Below are positions 9,813 through 17,448 of a DNA stretch of 33,787 nt, piece after piece (position 1 is the first letter of the stretch; each line of letters begins with the position of its first letter). Source of the DNA: Ponticaulis sp. (lineage in GTDB: Bacteria; Pseudomonadota; Alphaproteobacteria; Caulobacterales; Hyphomonadaceae). The DNA is taken from positions 1-33,787 of the forward strand of contig NZUJ01000062.1 of assembly GCA_002701295.1 (NCBI GenBank), read 5' to 3'. The notes beneath the pieces were generated by a model. It was not told where the DNA came from. It ran no database searches and saw only the letters and a program-made list of their open reading frames with translations. Made by a program: the position numbers and the translations under genes.

Positions 9813-9998
9813 ATGGCCAAAATCATCAATCTCGGTCAGGCCCGGAAACAGAAAAAACGCGAAGAAAAAGAACGTATCGCAGACGTCAATCGCGCCAAAT
9901 TCGGCCAGACCAAAGCGGAGAAGTCACAGACTTCGACAGAGACCAGACGTCAGAACTCCGTGTTGGACGGAGCAAAACGCTCCCGAGACGACGACTGA
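9813..9998 (+). CDS. Small basic DUF4169-family protein
   Basis: This is a 61-residue, highly charged protein starting MAKIINLGQARKQKKREEKE, followed by a FGQTKAEK stretch and an LDG near the end. This is the pattern of the alphaproteobacterial DUF4169 family, function unknown. It is almost entirely helical-looking, rich in Lys, Arg and Glu, with no Cys or Trp, so a nucleic-acid- or ribosome-related role is conceivable but unproven. The ATG lies one base after the dehydrogenase stop; GGGAG at 9799-9803 inside that gene is its ribosome-binding site. It is convergent with the next gene (3-bp gap). In that frame an open stretch extends upstream to 9330, but this is a shadow of the dehydrogenase. 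Confidence 0.85.
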   Translation: MAKIINLGQARKQKKREEKERIADVNRAKFGQTKAEKSQTSTETRRQNSVLDGAKRSRDDD

Positions 9999-10001
9999 CG
10001 C

Positions 10002-11285
10002 TCAAGACTTTTCCGCAAAAGCGACGGCGTCCACATACCAGACGCCATCGACATTCTGATACAGAAGATCGAAACGCAGCCCTTCGGCTACGTCGAACAA
10101 TCCGCGTAACCGCATACGCCCATCTGACATCAGATAAGGGTCAAGCTCGAACAATGCTTCCTTGCCGACCGACTTGCCAAGCTTGTCTTCGTGAGGCTTC
10201 AACCCCTGGAAAATTCTCGGCAAATCACCGCTTGGAACTTCGGACCGCATTCTTGGAGACAATATCTGTGTGAAGCCAGCGAAGTTGCCGCTACCCTGCG
10301 CTTCACTGATCACCTCCATGGTGGACCAGAGGATATGATAAAGCGTCACAACATCGGGAACTTCATCTGAAGGAAGTCTGGGCACCTGAACCAATCCTGT
10401 GCCGCGATCAACAGACCCTGCAGCTGGAGCCGCTTGTTCGGACAAAACTGGGGATGACTCTGAAGCCGGTTGAACGACAGGTTTGCGCGATGGCGGGGCC
10501 ACGGCACTCGTTACCGGAGGCTGGGCCAGAGCTGAGGACGTGGTTGCGGGCTGATAGACGGTCGTGCGCGTCACACCGGGTGTTGCTGCATCGACTGGCT
10601 GAACGGTCTTGGCTGCAGGGTACTTCGTGATAGACGATGGCTCAGCGGCTGTGCGTGTGGTTCTGACAACCGGTCTCGCCTCACTGCTCGGAATCACAGA
10701 GGTGGACACTACAGCCTTTGCGTCCATCACAGATGTCGGTGCGACCGTTCGGGTTGTTGTCACAACAGGCATCGCCGAACCCATTGTCGGTACATTTGAA
10801 GACAAGGTCGAAACGGGATCAACTGGCTTCGTGGTCACGATAGTGGACGTTCCAGAAGATGGCGCCGATGTTGTGCCGCCATAAGTTGGCGCAGATGATT
10901 GCCGTGTCGAAGAACCGGATTGACGCCTATAGGTTACCGTAGAGCGCGTCTCAGATGGCGTGTAAGCTTGGTAGCTTGTCGATCCTGCTGGCCGCGTATA
11001 TGTCCGCGTCGTGGTTGTCACAGGTGGGCGCGAAGGCGTTGTCGTCGACGAAGATCCCGGGATCTCCGTAACACTGCCGTCTGCGTTGATGCGCCGGGTA
11101 TAGGTCGTCGTGGAAATCGTTCGTGTTTCAACAGAAGCGATCGCAGACGGCGCTGCCGGCTCCTTCTGGTAGGTTGTCGACTGAGCTTGTGCACCAAGCG
11201 CCAGGAGGCCAACACATCCAAACAGACCGGCCGAGCCGATCAGGCGTGAAACAGATTTAGCATCATTTTTGGTTCGAACTGGCAC
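10002..11285 (-). CDS. Exported Thr/Ser/Pro-rich protein with a C-terminal globular domain
   Basis: This protein of unknown function has 427 residues from GTG 11285 (weak AGGA about 11 nt upstream). A long signal peptide ends in ALGAQAQ at about residue 35. Residues about 36-295 are low-complexity, rich in Thr, Ser, Pro, Val and Arg, with degenerate repeats built on TTRT, for example VTTTTRTYTR, VVTTTRTVAP and VVRTTRTAAE. The last about 120 residues are globular: LYHILWSTMEVISEAQGSG, then LSPRMRSEVP, and finally a beta-like end GVWYVDAVAFAEKS. This end recalls NTF2-like or DUF4864-like folds, but I cannot assign it. A plausible reading is a surface or periplasmic protein with a disordered linker holding a C-terminal domain. 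It is divergent from the OYE gene across 139 bp. Confidence 0.85.
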   Translation of the reverse strand: MPVRTKNDAKSVSRLIGSAGLFGCVGLLALGAQAQSTTYQKEPAAPSAIASVETRTISTTTYTRRINADGSVTEIPGSSSTTTPSRPPVTTTTRTYTRPAGSTSYQAYTPSETRSTVTYRRQSGSSTRQSSAPTYGGTTSAPSSGTSTIVTTKPVDPVSTLSSNVPTMGSAMPVVTTTRTVAPTSVMDAKAVVSTSVIPSSEARPVVRTTRTAAEPSSITKYPAAKTVQPVDAATPGVTRTTVYQPATTSSALAQPPVTSAVAPPSRKPVVQPASESSPVLSEQAAPAAGSVDRGTGLVQVPRLPSDEVPDVVTLYHILWSTMEVISEAQGSGNFAGFTQILSPRMRSEVPSGDLPRIFQGLKPHEDKLGKSVGKEALFELDPYLMSDGRMRLRGLFDVAEGLRFDLLYQNVDGVWYVDAVAFAEKS

Positions 11286-11309
11286 GACAGGGCATCCTGA
11301 AGTCTGATT

Positions 11310-11330
11310 TTCTAAACAATCATTTTAGAA
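11310..11330. promoter_or_regulatory. Inverted repeat in the divergent region before the OYE gene
   Basis: TTCTAAA (11310-11316) and TTTAGAA (11324-11330) are perfect 7-bp arms around a 7-bp spacer. An outer GATTTT/AAAATC pair extends the symmetry with a 2-bp offset. It lies between two divergent genes and about 36 bp before a TTGACA, so it could be an operator for a redox- or electrophile-sensing regulator. No regulator gene is adjacent. The repeat is visible; the function is a guess. Confidence 0.4.
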
Positions 11331-11365
11331 GCAAAATCCATGCCCCGCCTTACCTTAGGTCATGT

Positions 11366-11394
11366 TTGACACTGCGAACCGGTCCGCATACAGC
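11366..11394 (+). promoter_or_regulatory. Candidate promoter of the OYE gene
   Basis: A consensus TTGACA at 11366-11371, a 17-bp spacer and TACAGC at 11389-11394. The predicted start near 11401 leaves a leader of about 24 nt containing GAGAGA before the ATG at 11425. Confidence 0.5.
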
Positions 11395-11424
11395 CAAAGA
11401 AACTGACAGAGAGACAAGACGCAC

Positions 11425-12534
11425 ATGAGTGATTTTGCACCCCTTTTCGAACCCTTCACACTTAAGGGCGTGACCTTTGCCAACCGCCTCGCCATGGCGC
11501 CGATGACGCGCTCTTTCTCGCCAGATGGCGTGCCGGGCGAAGACGTTGCCGCATATTACAAGCGTCGTGCTGAGGCCGATGTGGGCCTTCTGATCACGGA
11601 AGGCACAACAATCAATCGCGGTGGCGCGAGCTTCGATCCGAAAATCCCGAACATCCATGCCGACAAAGCGCTTAAGGGATGGAAAAATGTTGTCGACGAA
11701 GTTCATGCTGTCGATGGCAAGATCGCTCCACAAATCTGGCACGTTGGCCTCGCGCGCAAACCCGGCACAGGTCCACATCCTGAAGCGGCCTCTGACAGCC
11801 CGTCTGGCGTCACATATGCTGGCAAGCAAGTTGCCGAAGCCCCAAGCCTCGATGAAGTCGACGATATTATCGAAGCCTTCGTCCAAGGTATTGTGAATGC
11901 AAAAGAGCTCGGTTTCGACTGCGCTGAAATTCACGGCGCACACGGCTATCTGGTCGACGAGTTCTTCTGGGGCGTCATGAATGTCCGCGACGACAAATAT
12001 GGCGGATCACTTGAATCCCGCGGTCAATTCGCAGCGGAAATCATTTCTCGCGCCAAAGCGAAAGTCGGCGACTTCCCAATCATTCTGCGCATGTCCCAGT
12101 GGAAACAATTCGACTATGGCGCGCGTCTTTGCGAGACGCCTGAAGAGCTCGATACTTTCCTGAAGGTTCTGGTCGATGCGGGTGTCGATTGCATCCACTG
12201 CTCACAGCGCCGTTATTGGGAACCGGAATTCCCTGAGCTGGACGGAGAGAACGGCCTGAACCTGGCCGGTTGGGCCAAGAAACTCACCGGCTTGCCAACC
12301 ATTACCGTCGGCTCAGTTGGCCTGTCGACTGAGTTCACTGGCGCATTCCGTGGAGAAGGCTCCAAGACACGTCCACTGATTGACGTGGTCGAGCGTTTGG
12401 AAAAAGGCGAATTCGACATGATCGCCGTAGGCCGCGCCCTGCTTCAGGACCCGCTCTGGGCGAAGAAGGTCAAGGAAGGCCGTCTCGACGAGCTTAGCGA
12501 CTATAACGCTGAGGCGCTCAGCACGCTTTACTGA
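11425..12534 (+). CDS. Old Yellow Enzyme-type NADH:flavin oxidoreductase
   Basis: This is an FMN-dependent ene-reductase of 369 residues, a single TIM barrel. Visible family marks are the N-terminal LFEPFTLKGVTFANRLAMAPMTR, the central IHGAHGYLVDEFF with the His pair that positions the substrate carbonyl, RDDKYGGSLESR (a conserved flavin-binding stretch) and the C-terminal IAVGRALLQDPLWAKK phosphate-binding region. Such enzymes reduce activated C=C bonds of enals, enones or nitro compounds using NAD(P)H; the natural substrate is usually unknown. The ATG at 11425 follows a GAGAGA ribosome-binding site. The 3' end overlaps the end of the convergent methyltransferase gene by 17 bp. Confidence 0.94.
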   Translation: MSDFAPLFEPFTLKGVTFANRLAMAPMTRSFSPDGVPGEDVAAYYKRRAEADVGLLITEGTTINRGGASFDPKIPNIHADKALKGWKNVVDEVHAVDGKIAPQIWHVGLARKPGTGPHPEAASDSPSGVTYAGKQVAEAPSLDEVDDIIEAFVQGIVNAKELGFDCAEIHGAHGYLVDEFFWGVMNVRDDKYGGSLESRGQFAAEIISRAKAKVGDFPIILRMSQWKQFDYGARLCETPEELDTFLKVLVDAGVDCIHCSQRRYWEPEFPELDGENGLNLAGWAKKLTGLPTITVGSVGLSTEFTGAFRGEGSKTRPLIDVVERLEKGEFDMIAVGRALLQDPLWAKKVKEGRLDELSDYNAEALSTLY

Positions 12535-13825
12535 TCTCATCAACGAGGCTCTGCACCGAGCCATCTGAGACAACTTCAACATTTGGCAGCGGGAAGATCA
12601 GCTTCCCGCCTGCTGAAAGAAACTCGGCTTCCCGCTGAACAATGTTGTCGCGGAAATGCCAGGGCAGAACCAGGAAATAGTCGGGTCTCATAGCCCGCGC
12701 GACGGATTCCGGCAGGATTGGAATGCGCGTACCAGGTGTGACGCATCCCCATTTATCCGGGTTTACATCAGAAATCGCATCCAGCAGGTCAGGTCCAATC
12801 CCGGCATATTGCAGAACAACATTGCCCTTGGTTGAGGCACCAAGACCGAGAATACGCTTGCCAGATGCCTTCAGGCTTCTCAGTTTACAGACCAGCAGCT
12901 CGGCGTGCGCCTTCACATCCTCAGCAAACTGCTTATAGGGCCTGCCTTCGGCATAACCTTCTTTCTCTTCTTCCTGAAGAAGACGATCTATTGCCTCTGA
13001 ATTAACAGCGATTTTTGTGTTGGACTGGTGTGCCGCCGTCACGGCAAACGACCCGCCATTCACATCATTCAGTTCGACATCAACAATCTTCAGCCCGGCC
13101 GCATCAAGGAGGTTGTTCACCACTTGAAGCGTGTAATATTCCAGATGCTCCTGACAGACTGTGTCGTAGGCCAGTTGTCGGATCATCAGTGGCAAATAGC
13201 TCTGTTCAAAGTGCCAGATACCATCCTGATCAAGTACAGATGCAATATCGCGCACAAACGCAGCAGGGTCCGGCAGGTCGTAGAACATGGCAATCGAGGT
13301 GATCATCTTCGCGGGCTTGTCGGCCACGCGTCGATAAGCCTCCTCAGAGAAGAAATCGACTTCCAGCTGAATGTCATCGGTGTAGAACCGACGGAATTTT
13401 TCTGCGCTCGGATCGATACCCACACGCCTGATGCCAGATGACTGATATGCCTTCAGCGTTGTTGCGTCATTTGCGCCGATATCCAGAACGATATCGCCGT
13501 CAGATAATTCGACCAGTTCGGTTTCGAGCTTCTTCACCTTCGTTTCAAGATGGCGCACCATGCTCGCATTCAACCCCGATCGATAACCATAGGTCTGGCC
13601 ATACATCATCTCGCCCGGATATTCATGAGCCAGCTGAACCAGTCCGGATTTCCGGCACCAGGCCAGCTCAAGCGGCGTGACGCAGACATCTTCGACAGGA
13701 TTGCTCGGAAACACGCCTGTCAGAGCCTGATCCCCAAGATCCAGAATGGATTCGAGTGGGGCATCTGTCAGTCGACAAGACGCGCGACGCGGGAAACGTG
13801 AATCCAATTGAGCGCGTTCAGACAT
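12518..13825 (-). CDS. SAM-dependent C-methyltransferase of the deoxysugar (TylC3/TcaB9-like) family
   Basis: This is a three-part methyltransferase of 435 residues. An N-terminal Methyltransf_13-type zinc-domain region (about 15-85) leads to a Rossmann SAM domain with motif I VLDIGAND at 113-120 and ending around residue 240. A C-terminal Methyltransf_14-like domain has LGLGASTKGNVVLQYAG and PDYFLVLPWHFRDNI. The QEHLEYY segment (E226, H227) matches the proposed active-site region of C-3' methyltransferases acting on NDP-4-keto-deoxysugars. An oddity is that the zinc domain normally has two C-x2-C pairs, whereas here C17 and C57 lack their partners (CRLT and CRKSG), so the zinc site looks lost. 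No sugar-biosynthesis genes are nearby, so the substrate is unknown. Confidence 0.88.
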   Translation of the reverse strand: MSERAQLDSRFPRRASCRLTDAPLESILDLGDQALTGVFPSNPVEDVCVTPLELAWCRKSGLVQLAHEYPGEMMYGQTYGYRSGLNASMVRHLETKVKKLETELVELSDGDIVLDIGANDATTLKAYQSSGIRRVGIDPSAEKFRRFYTDDIQLEVDFFSEEAYRRVADKPAKMITSIAMFYDLPDPAAFVRDIASVLDQDGIWHFEQSYLPLMIRQLAYDTVCQEHLEYYTLQVVNNLLDAAGLKIVDVELNDVNGGSFAVTAAHQSNTKIAVNSEAIDRLLQEEEKEGYAEGRPYKQFAEDVKAHAELLVCKLRSLKASGKRILGLGASTKGNVVLQYAGIGPDLLDAISDVNPDKWGCVTPGTRIPILPESVARAMRPDYFLVLPWHFRDNIVQREAEFLSAGGKLIFPLPNVEVVSDGSVQSLVDEISKAC

Positions 13826-13914
13826 AGGATGGCTCCGGTCAGTCGGTAAAATTTGATGTAAACTGATCGTATTCGGCCTAAATTTCAGTAAACGTTACAA
13901 ACGAGGCTATCTCA

Positions 13915-14331
13915 ATGACCACCTCTCTACCCAAAATCGAACGCACGTCAGCGGAATGGAAAGACCTGCTAACGCCGGAACAATACCGCATTGGCGTGAA
14001 AGAAGGCACGGAACGGGCCTTCACCCCCGGCAATTACAATGAAGAAAAGCGCGACGGGATGTATCACTGCGTCGGTTGTGACACAGCACTCTGGTCGTCG
14101 GATCACAAATTTGATTCTGGCACGGGCTGGCCCAGCTATTTTCGCCCGGTTCGCAATGATGTCATCGAAACAAAAACAGATTTCAAACTCTTTGGACCAC
14201 GCACAGAATGCCATTGCGCGGTGTGCGGCCTGCATATGGGGCATGTGTTCAACGACGGCCCGCCACCGACAGGACAACGCTGGTGCATTAATGGCGCGGT
14301 GCTTCACTTCATTCCGGCCAGCGAGGGCTGA
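13915..14331 (+). CDS. msrB: Peptide-methionine (R)-S-oxide reductase MsrB
   Basis: MsrB reduces the R-epimer of methionine sulfoxide in proteins, with thioredoxin recycling. It has 138 residues, standard for a stand-alone MsrB. The structural zinc site is formed by C52/C55 (CVGC) and C101/C104 (CAVC). FDSGTGWPSY lies at about 66-75. The catalytic Cys is C124 in RWCINGAVL, with GHVF at 109-112. The start ATG at 13915 opens 89 bp after the divergent methyltransferase start. No signal peptide is present, so it is cytoplasmic. Confidence 0.97.
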   Translation: MTTSLPKIERTSAEWKDLLTPEQYRIGVKEGTERAFTPGNYNEEKRDGMYHCVGCDTALWSSDHKFDSGTGWPSYFRPVRNDVIETKTDFKLFGPRTECHCAVCGLHMGHVFNDGPPPTGQRWCINGAVLHFIPASEG

Positions 14332-14340
14332 TCAGACATT

Positions 14341-14371
14341 AAAAATCCCGGCCTGAGGGTCAGGCCGGGAT
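14341..14371 (-). terminator. Terminator of the exported TonB-domain gene (minus strand)
   Basis: A perfect 12-bp stem ATCCCGGCCTGA (14345-14356)/TCAGGCCGGGAT (14360-14371) with a GGG loop. Read on the minus strand it is followed by TTTTT (14345-14341); read on the plus strand there is no T-run. It therefore ends the minus-strand gene at 14454, although the hairpin may also protect the msrB transcript. Confidence 0.8.
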
Positions 14372-14453
14372 CAAACATCTCTGAAAGCTCGCTTGAGGGG
14401 GCGGAAAACACTCCAGAGATGAACCCTGCGAATGCAGTCACATTCGCTTTGGC

Positions 14454-14831
14454 TTAGCTTGCGTACTTCCACACAACGGTCAGCGCGCGAACTTCATCGC
14501 CATTACCGCGATCAAAGCTGAGCGTGGACGCAAATTCGCGAGCCGCTTGCTCAAACGCCGCATTGGAGCAGGAACTGACATTGAAGTCGCTGGCAGCGCC
14601 GGCTTCATTCAAAGTGAGTTCCAGATCACAGCTACCGGTCAGGCCGAGGCGTGCTGCGTTGTAAGGATAGTCGAGAGAACCAAGATTTACGGGCAATTCA
14701 ACGCCAGTGACGTCGATTGTGTATGAAACAGCCGTTTCCTCAGTTTCGTAACTGGCCAATGCGGTCGGCATCACGCTGACAGCGGTGGCCATGGTGGCGA
14801 AAGATGCCACGAGCATATGTATCTTCTTCAT
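14454..14831 (-). CDS. Small exported protein with a TonB C-terminal-like domain
   Basis: This is a 125-residue periplasmic protein. A signal peptide of about 26 residues ends in ALAS. The rest is a lone TonB-C-like domain: YPYNAARLGLTGSCDLELTL, an NEAG turn, then a second Cys in VSSCSN, and FEQAAREFASTLSF. The two Cys, 19 residues apart, occupy the same places as the Cys pairs in the TonB proteins encoded at 18874 and 19626, suggesting a disulfide in this subfamily. Unlike them it has no retained membrane anchor and no Pro-rich linker, so it cannot itself transmit energy from ExbB/ExbD. It may bind TonB-box or receptor partners or be a free periplasmic module. It stands alone with its own terminator. 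Confidence 0.82.
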   Translation of the reverse strand: MKKIHMLVASFATMATAVSVMPTALASYETEETAVSYTIDVTGVELPVNLGSLDYPYNAARLGLTGSCDLELTLNEAGAASDFNVSSCSNAAFEQAAREFASTLSFDRGNGDEVRALTVVWKYAS

Positions 14832-14942
14832 GACAGTTTTATGTCACAATTGATACATTTAGTCTAGATACGGAGCTTTATTGCAACAGATTATTTCATT
14901 CGACTCTGTTTTTAAATATGTTTTCGATTGTTTGTTACATGA

Positions 14943-14971
14943 TTGACGTATTTATCCGGTCATTTTGCAAT
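14943..14971 (+). promoter_or_regulatory. Candidate promoter of the S9 peptidase gene
   Basis: TTGACG (14943-14948), a 17-bp spacer and TGCAAT (14966-14971), in the AT-rich 249-bp region (14832-15080) between two divergent genes. It would give an untranslated leader of about 100 nt. I see nothing else definite in that gap. Confidence 0.35.
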
Positions 14972-15080
14972 ACGAAATCGTTCTCTTACGGAAAATTTTG
15001 ACCCCAAAAATTGAATCATTCCCTCCGCTGCTGTTCCGCAATAGACTGTCGCCAACCGAGCAAATCCGGAGATTTCCAGA

Positions 15081-17336
15081 ATGACGTTTCGTAACAGGCT
15101 GGCTTCTGCCATCTGCCTCACAGCCTTGCTTGGCGCATGCTCTGCGCCAAGCAGTACACCCGATAGTTCAGCTTCTTCCAGTACCGTAGAAAATCAACAG
15201 ACCGATATGAAACCAACGCCTCCAATCGCCGAACGTCGGCCCGTCACCATTGAACAGCTCGGCCGCACACGCACCGATCCCTATTCCTGGATTCGCGATG
15301 ATAACTGGCAGGAGGTGATGAAAGATCCAAGCGTCCTGAAACAGGATATCCGCGACTATCTGGAAGCGGAAAATGCTTATACGAAAACCGTTCTTGAAGA
15401 CCCGACCGTCGAACTGCGCGATGAGTTGTTCAAGGAAATGCGTGGCCGCATCAAGGAAGATGACAGCTCAGTTCCGGCCATTGATGGGCCGTACGCTTAC
15501 TACACATTCTATCGTACAGGCGGGGAATATGGCGTGCTGGCTCGAAAACCAGCCGAAAGCGCCTTTGACGCCGCTGTGGAACCTGAAATCCTGTTCGATG
15601 GTGATGAAGCCGGGAAAGGCCTCGCTTATTTCGACACAGGCGAAATTCAGCACTCACCGGACCATACCCTGCTGGCATCTGCGATCGATGACAAAGGCTC
15701 TGAATTCTACACAATCTCCATCAAGAACATCGAAACCGGTGAAGCCCTCGAGGACGTGATTGAAAACACGACGGGTGACTTCGTCTGGGGCAAGAATTCC
15801 GACGTCATATTCTGGGTCAAGCGCGATGAAAACGGGCGGCCATCTGCCGTATATCAACGCATTCTCGGATCGGGAACGGATACGCTGATCTATGAAGAGC
15901 AGGATGCCGGCTTTTTCGTGAACATTGATTACAGCGACTCCAACGAATTCATCCTGATCGAGACAGGTGGCCACACGACCAGCGAAGTGTACTTCTTCCC
16001 GGCAGATGCGACCGATCCGGAACTGCAGCTTGTAGCGCCGCGTGAGACCGACGTTCAGTATTCGGTGTCTGATTTCGACGGTGAATTCTATATTCTCACC
16101 AATGCCGATGACGCGGTAGACTTCAAAATCGTCAAAGCACCAACCGACGCGCCAGGACGTGAAAACTGGGAAACGGTAATCCCGCATCGCCCCGGCACGC
16201 TGGTTCTCGGTCTGGAGGCCTTCGCCGACCATCTGGTCCGTATGGAACGGCAGGACAGCCTTCCACGTCTCGTCATCCGCGAACGCGAGACAGGCGATGA
16301 GCATTCCATCTCATTCCCTGAAGCGGCTTATTCGCTCGGAATGGAAAGCGGCTACGAATACAATACGACGACGCTGCGTTTCGACTATGCGTCTCCAGCC
16401 ACTCCGGATCAGGTCTATGATTATGACATGGTCACGCGCGAACGCACCTTGCGGAAAACGCGCGAAGTACCATCCGGCCACAATCCGGAAGATTATGTCG
16501 TCGAACGCGTTATGGCACCGTCCTTTGATGGCGAGACTGTGCCCGTAACGATTCTACGCCGCAAGGATACGCCGGTCGATGGTACGGCGCCTCTCCTGCT
16601 CTACGGATATGGATCTTATGGCATAACCATCGCCGCTGATTTCCGGACGACACGTCTCAGCCTCGTTGATCGCGGCTTCATCTATGCCACGGCGCACATC
16701 CGCGGCTCCATGGCCAAAGGCTATCAGTGGTACCTGGACGGCAAACTCGAAAAGAAAGAAAACACCTTCAAGGATTATGTCGCCGCTGGACGCTATCTCG
16801 TCGGTGAGGGCTATGGTTCCGCAGGCAATGTCGTTGGCATGGGCGGCTCCGCAGGTGGCCTCCTGATGGGCGCGGCGGCTAATCTCGATCCTGAACTCTT
16901 CGCAGGCATAATTGCCGCGGTTCCCTTCGTCGATGTTCTGACCACTATGTCGGATGAAGAGTTGCCGCTCACCCCACCAGAATGGCCGGAATGGGGGAAC
17001 CCAATCACTACTGAGGCAGATTACGACACCATCCTCGCCTATTCGCCAATCGATCAGGTTACGACCAAGCCCTACCCGGCCATGCTGATCACCGGCGGAC
17101 TGACCGACCCGCGTGTGACCTATTGGGAGCCAGCCAAATGGGCGGCTAAGCTACGCCACGAAGCACCTGAAGCCGGACCATACTTCCTGCGTATCAACAT
17201 GGATGCGGGCCATGGTGGAGCGTCAGGGCGCCTTGAAGGCCTCAAAGAGGCTGCCATTGAGTATGCGTTTGCGCTGGCTGCGGTTGGCAAGATCAACACG
17301 GTGGACCTGACCGTCGCGACTGAACCAGTCGAATAG
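15081..17336 (+). CDS. Prolyl oligopeptidase-family (S9A, oligopeptidase B-like) serine peptidase, predicted lipoprotein
   Basis: This is an S9 peptidase of 751 residues that should cut short peptides after Pro or basic residues. The N-terminus has a lipobox (LLGAC, Cys20) followed by a Ser/Thr-rich linker, so it is probably anchored to a membrane facing the periplasm. Residues about 50-450 are the beta-propeller gate, starting VTIEQLGRTRTDPYSWIRDD. The C-terminal alpha/beta-hydrolase domain has GYGSYG, RGSMAKGYQWYLDGK and the nucleophile motif GGSAGG with Ser590. Asp676 (LTDPRV) and His711 (AGHGG) complete the triad. The sequence GxSKG-like ordering and HIRG stretch are closer to oligopeptidase B/PtrB than to classical prolyl endopeptidase. 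It is a single gene with its own terminators. Confidence 0.93.
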   Translation: MTFRNRLASAICLTALLGACSAPSSTPDSSASSSTVENQQTDMKPTPPIAERRPVTIEQLGRTRTDPYSWIRDDNWQEVMKDPSVLKQDIRDYLEAENAYTKTVLEDPTVELRDELFKEMRGRIKEDDSSVPAIDGPYAYYTFYRTGGEYGVLARKPAESAFDAAVEPEILFDGDEAGKGLAYFDTGEIQHSPDHTLLASAIDDKGSEFYTISIKNIETGEALEDVIENTTGDFVWGKNSDVIFWVKRDENGRPSAVYQRILGSGTDTLIYEEQDAGFFVNIDYSDSNEFILIETGGHTTSEVYFFPADATDPELQLVAPRETDVQYSVSDFDGEFYILTNADDAVDFKIVKAPTDAPGRENWETVIPHRPGTLVLGLEAFADHLVRMERQDSLPRLVIRERETGDEHSISFPEAAYSLGMESGYEYNTTTLRFDYASPATPDQVYDYDMVTRERTLRKTREVPSGHNPEDYVVERVMAPSFDGETVPVTILRRKDTPVDGTAPLLLYGYGSYGITIAADFRTTRLSLVDRGFIYATAHIRGSMAKGYQWYLDGKLEKKENTFKDYVAAGRYLVGEGYGSAGNVVGMGGSAGGLLMGAAANLDPELFAGIIAAVPFVDVLTTMSDEELPLTPPEWPEWGNPITTEADYDTILAYSPIDQVTTKPYPAMLITGGLTDPRVTYWEPAKWAAKLRHEAPEAGPYFLRINMDAGHGGASGRLEGLKEAAIEYAFALAAVGKINTVDLTVATEPVE

Positions 17337-17344
17337 AACGGAAT

Positions 17345-17374
17345 GATCGGCCTCTTTTATTGGAGAGGCCGATC
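17345..17374 (+). other. Stable hairpin after the S9 peptidase gene
   Basis: GATCGGCCTCT (17345-17355) and AGAGGCCGATC (17364-17374) are perfect 11-bp arms with an 8-nt loop, starting 8 bp after the stop. No T-run follows, so it is probably an mRNA 3'-end stabiliser or weak terminator upstream of the true one. Confidence 0.6.
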
Positions 17375-17395
17375 TTCGATACCGACAAAATACAA

Positions 17396-17428
17396 AAAAG
17401 CGCCGGATCTCTCCGGCGCTTTTCTTTT
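17396..17428. terminator. Bidirectional Rho-independent terminator
   Basis: AAAAGCGCCGGA (17396-17407) pairs with TCCGGCGCTTTT (17412-17423) around TCTC. Plus-strand reading gives TTTTCTTTT; minus-strand reading gives a run of six T. It sits between two convergent transcription units (S9 peptidase and the TonB operon) and can end both. Confidence 0.92.
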
Positions 17429-17448
17429 AAATTATGCTTCAGATGAGA

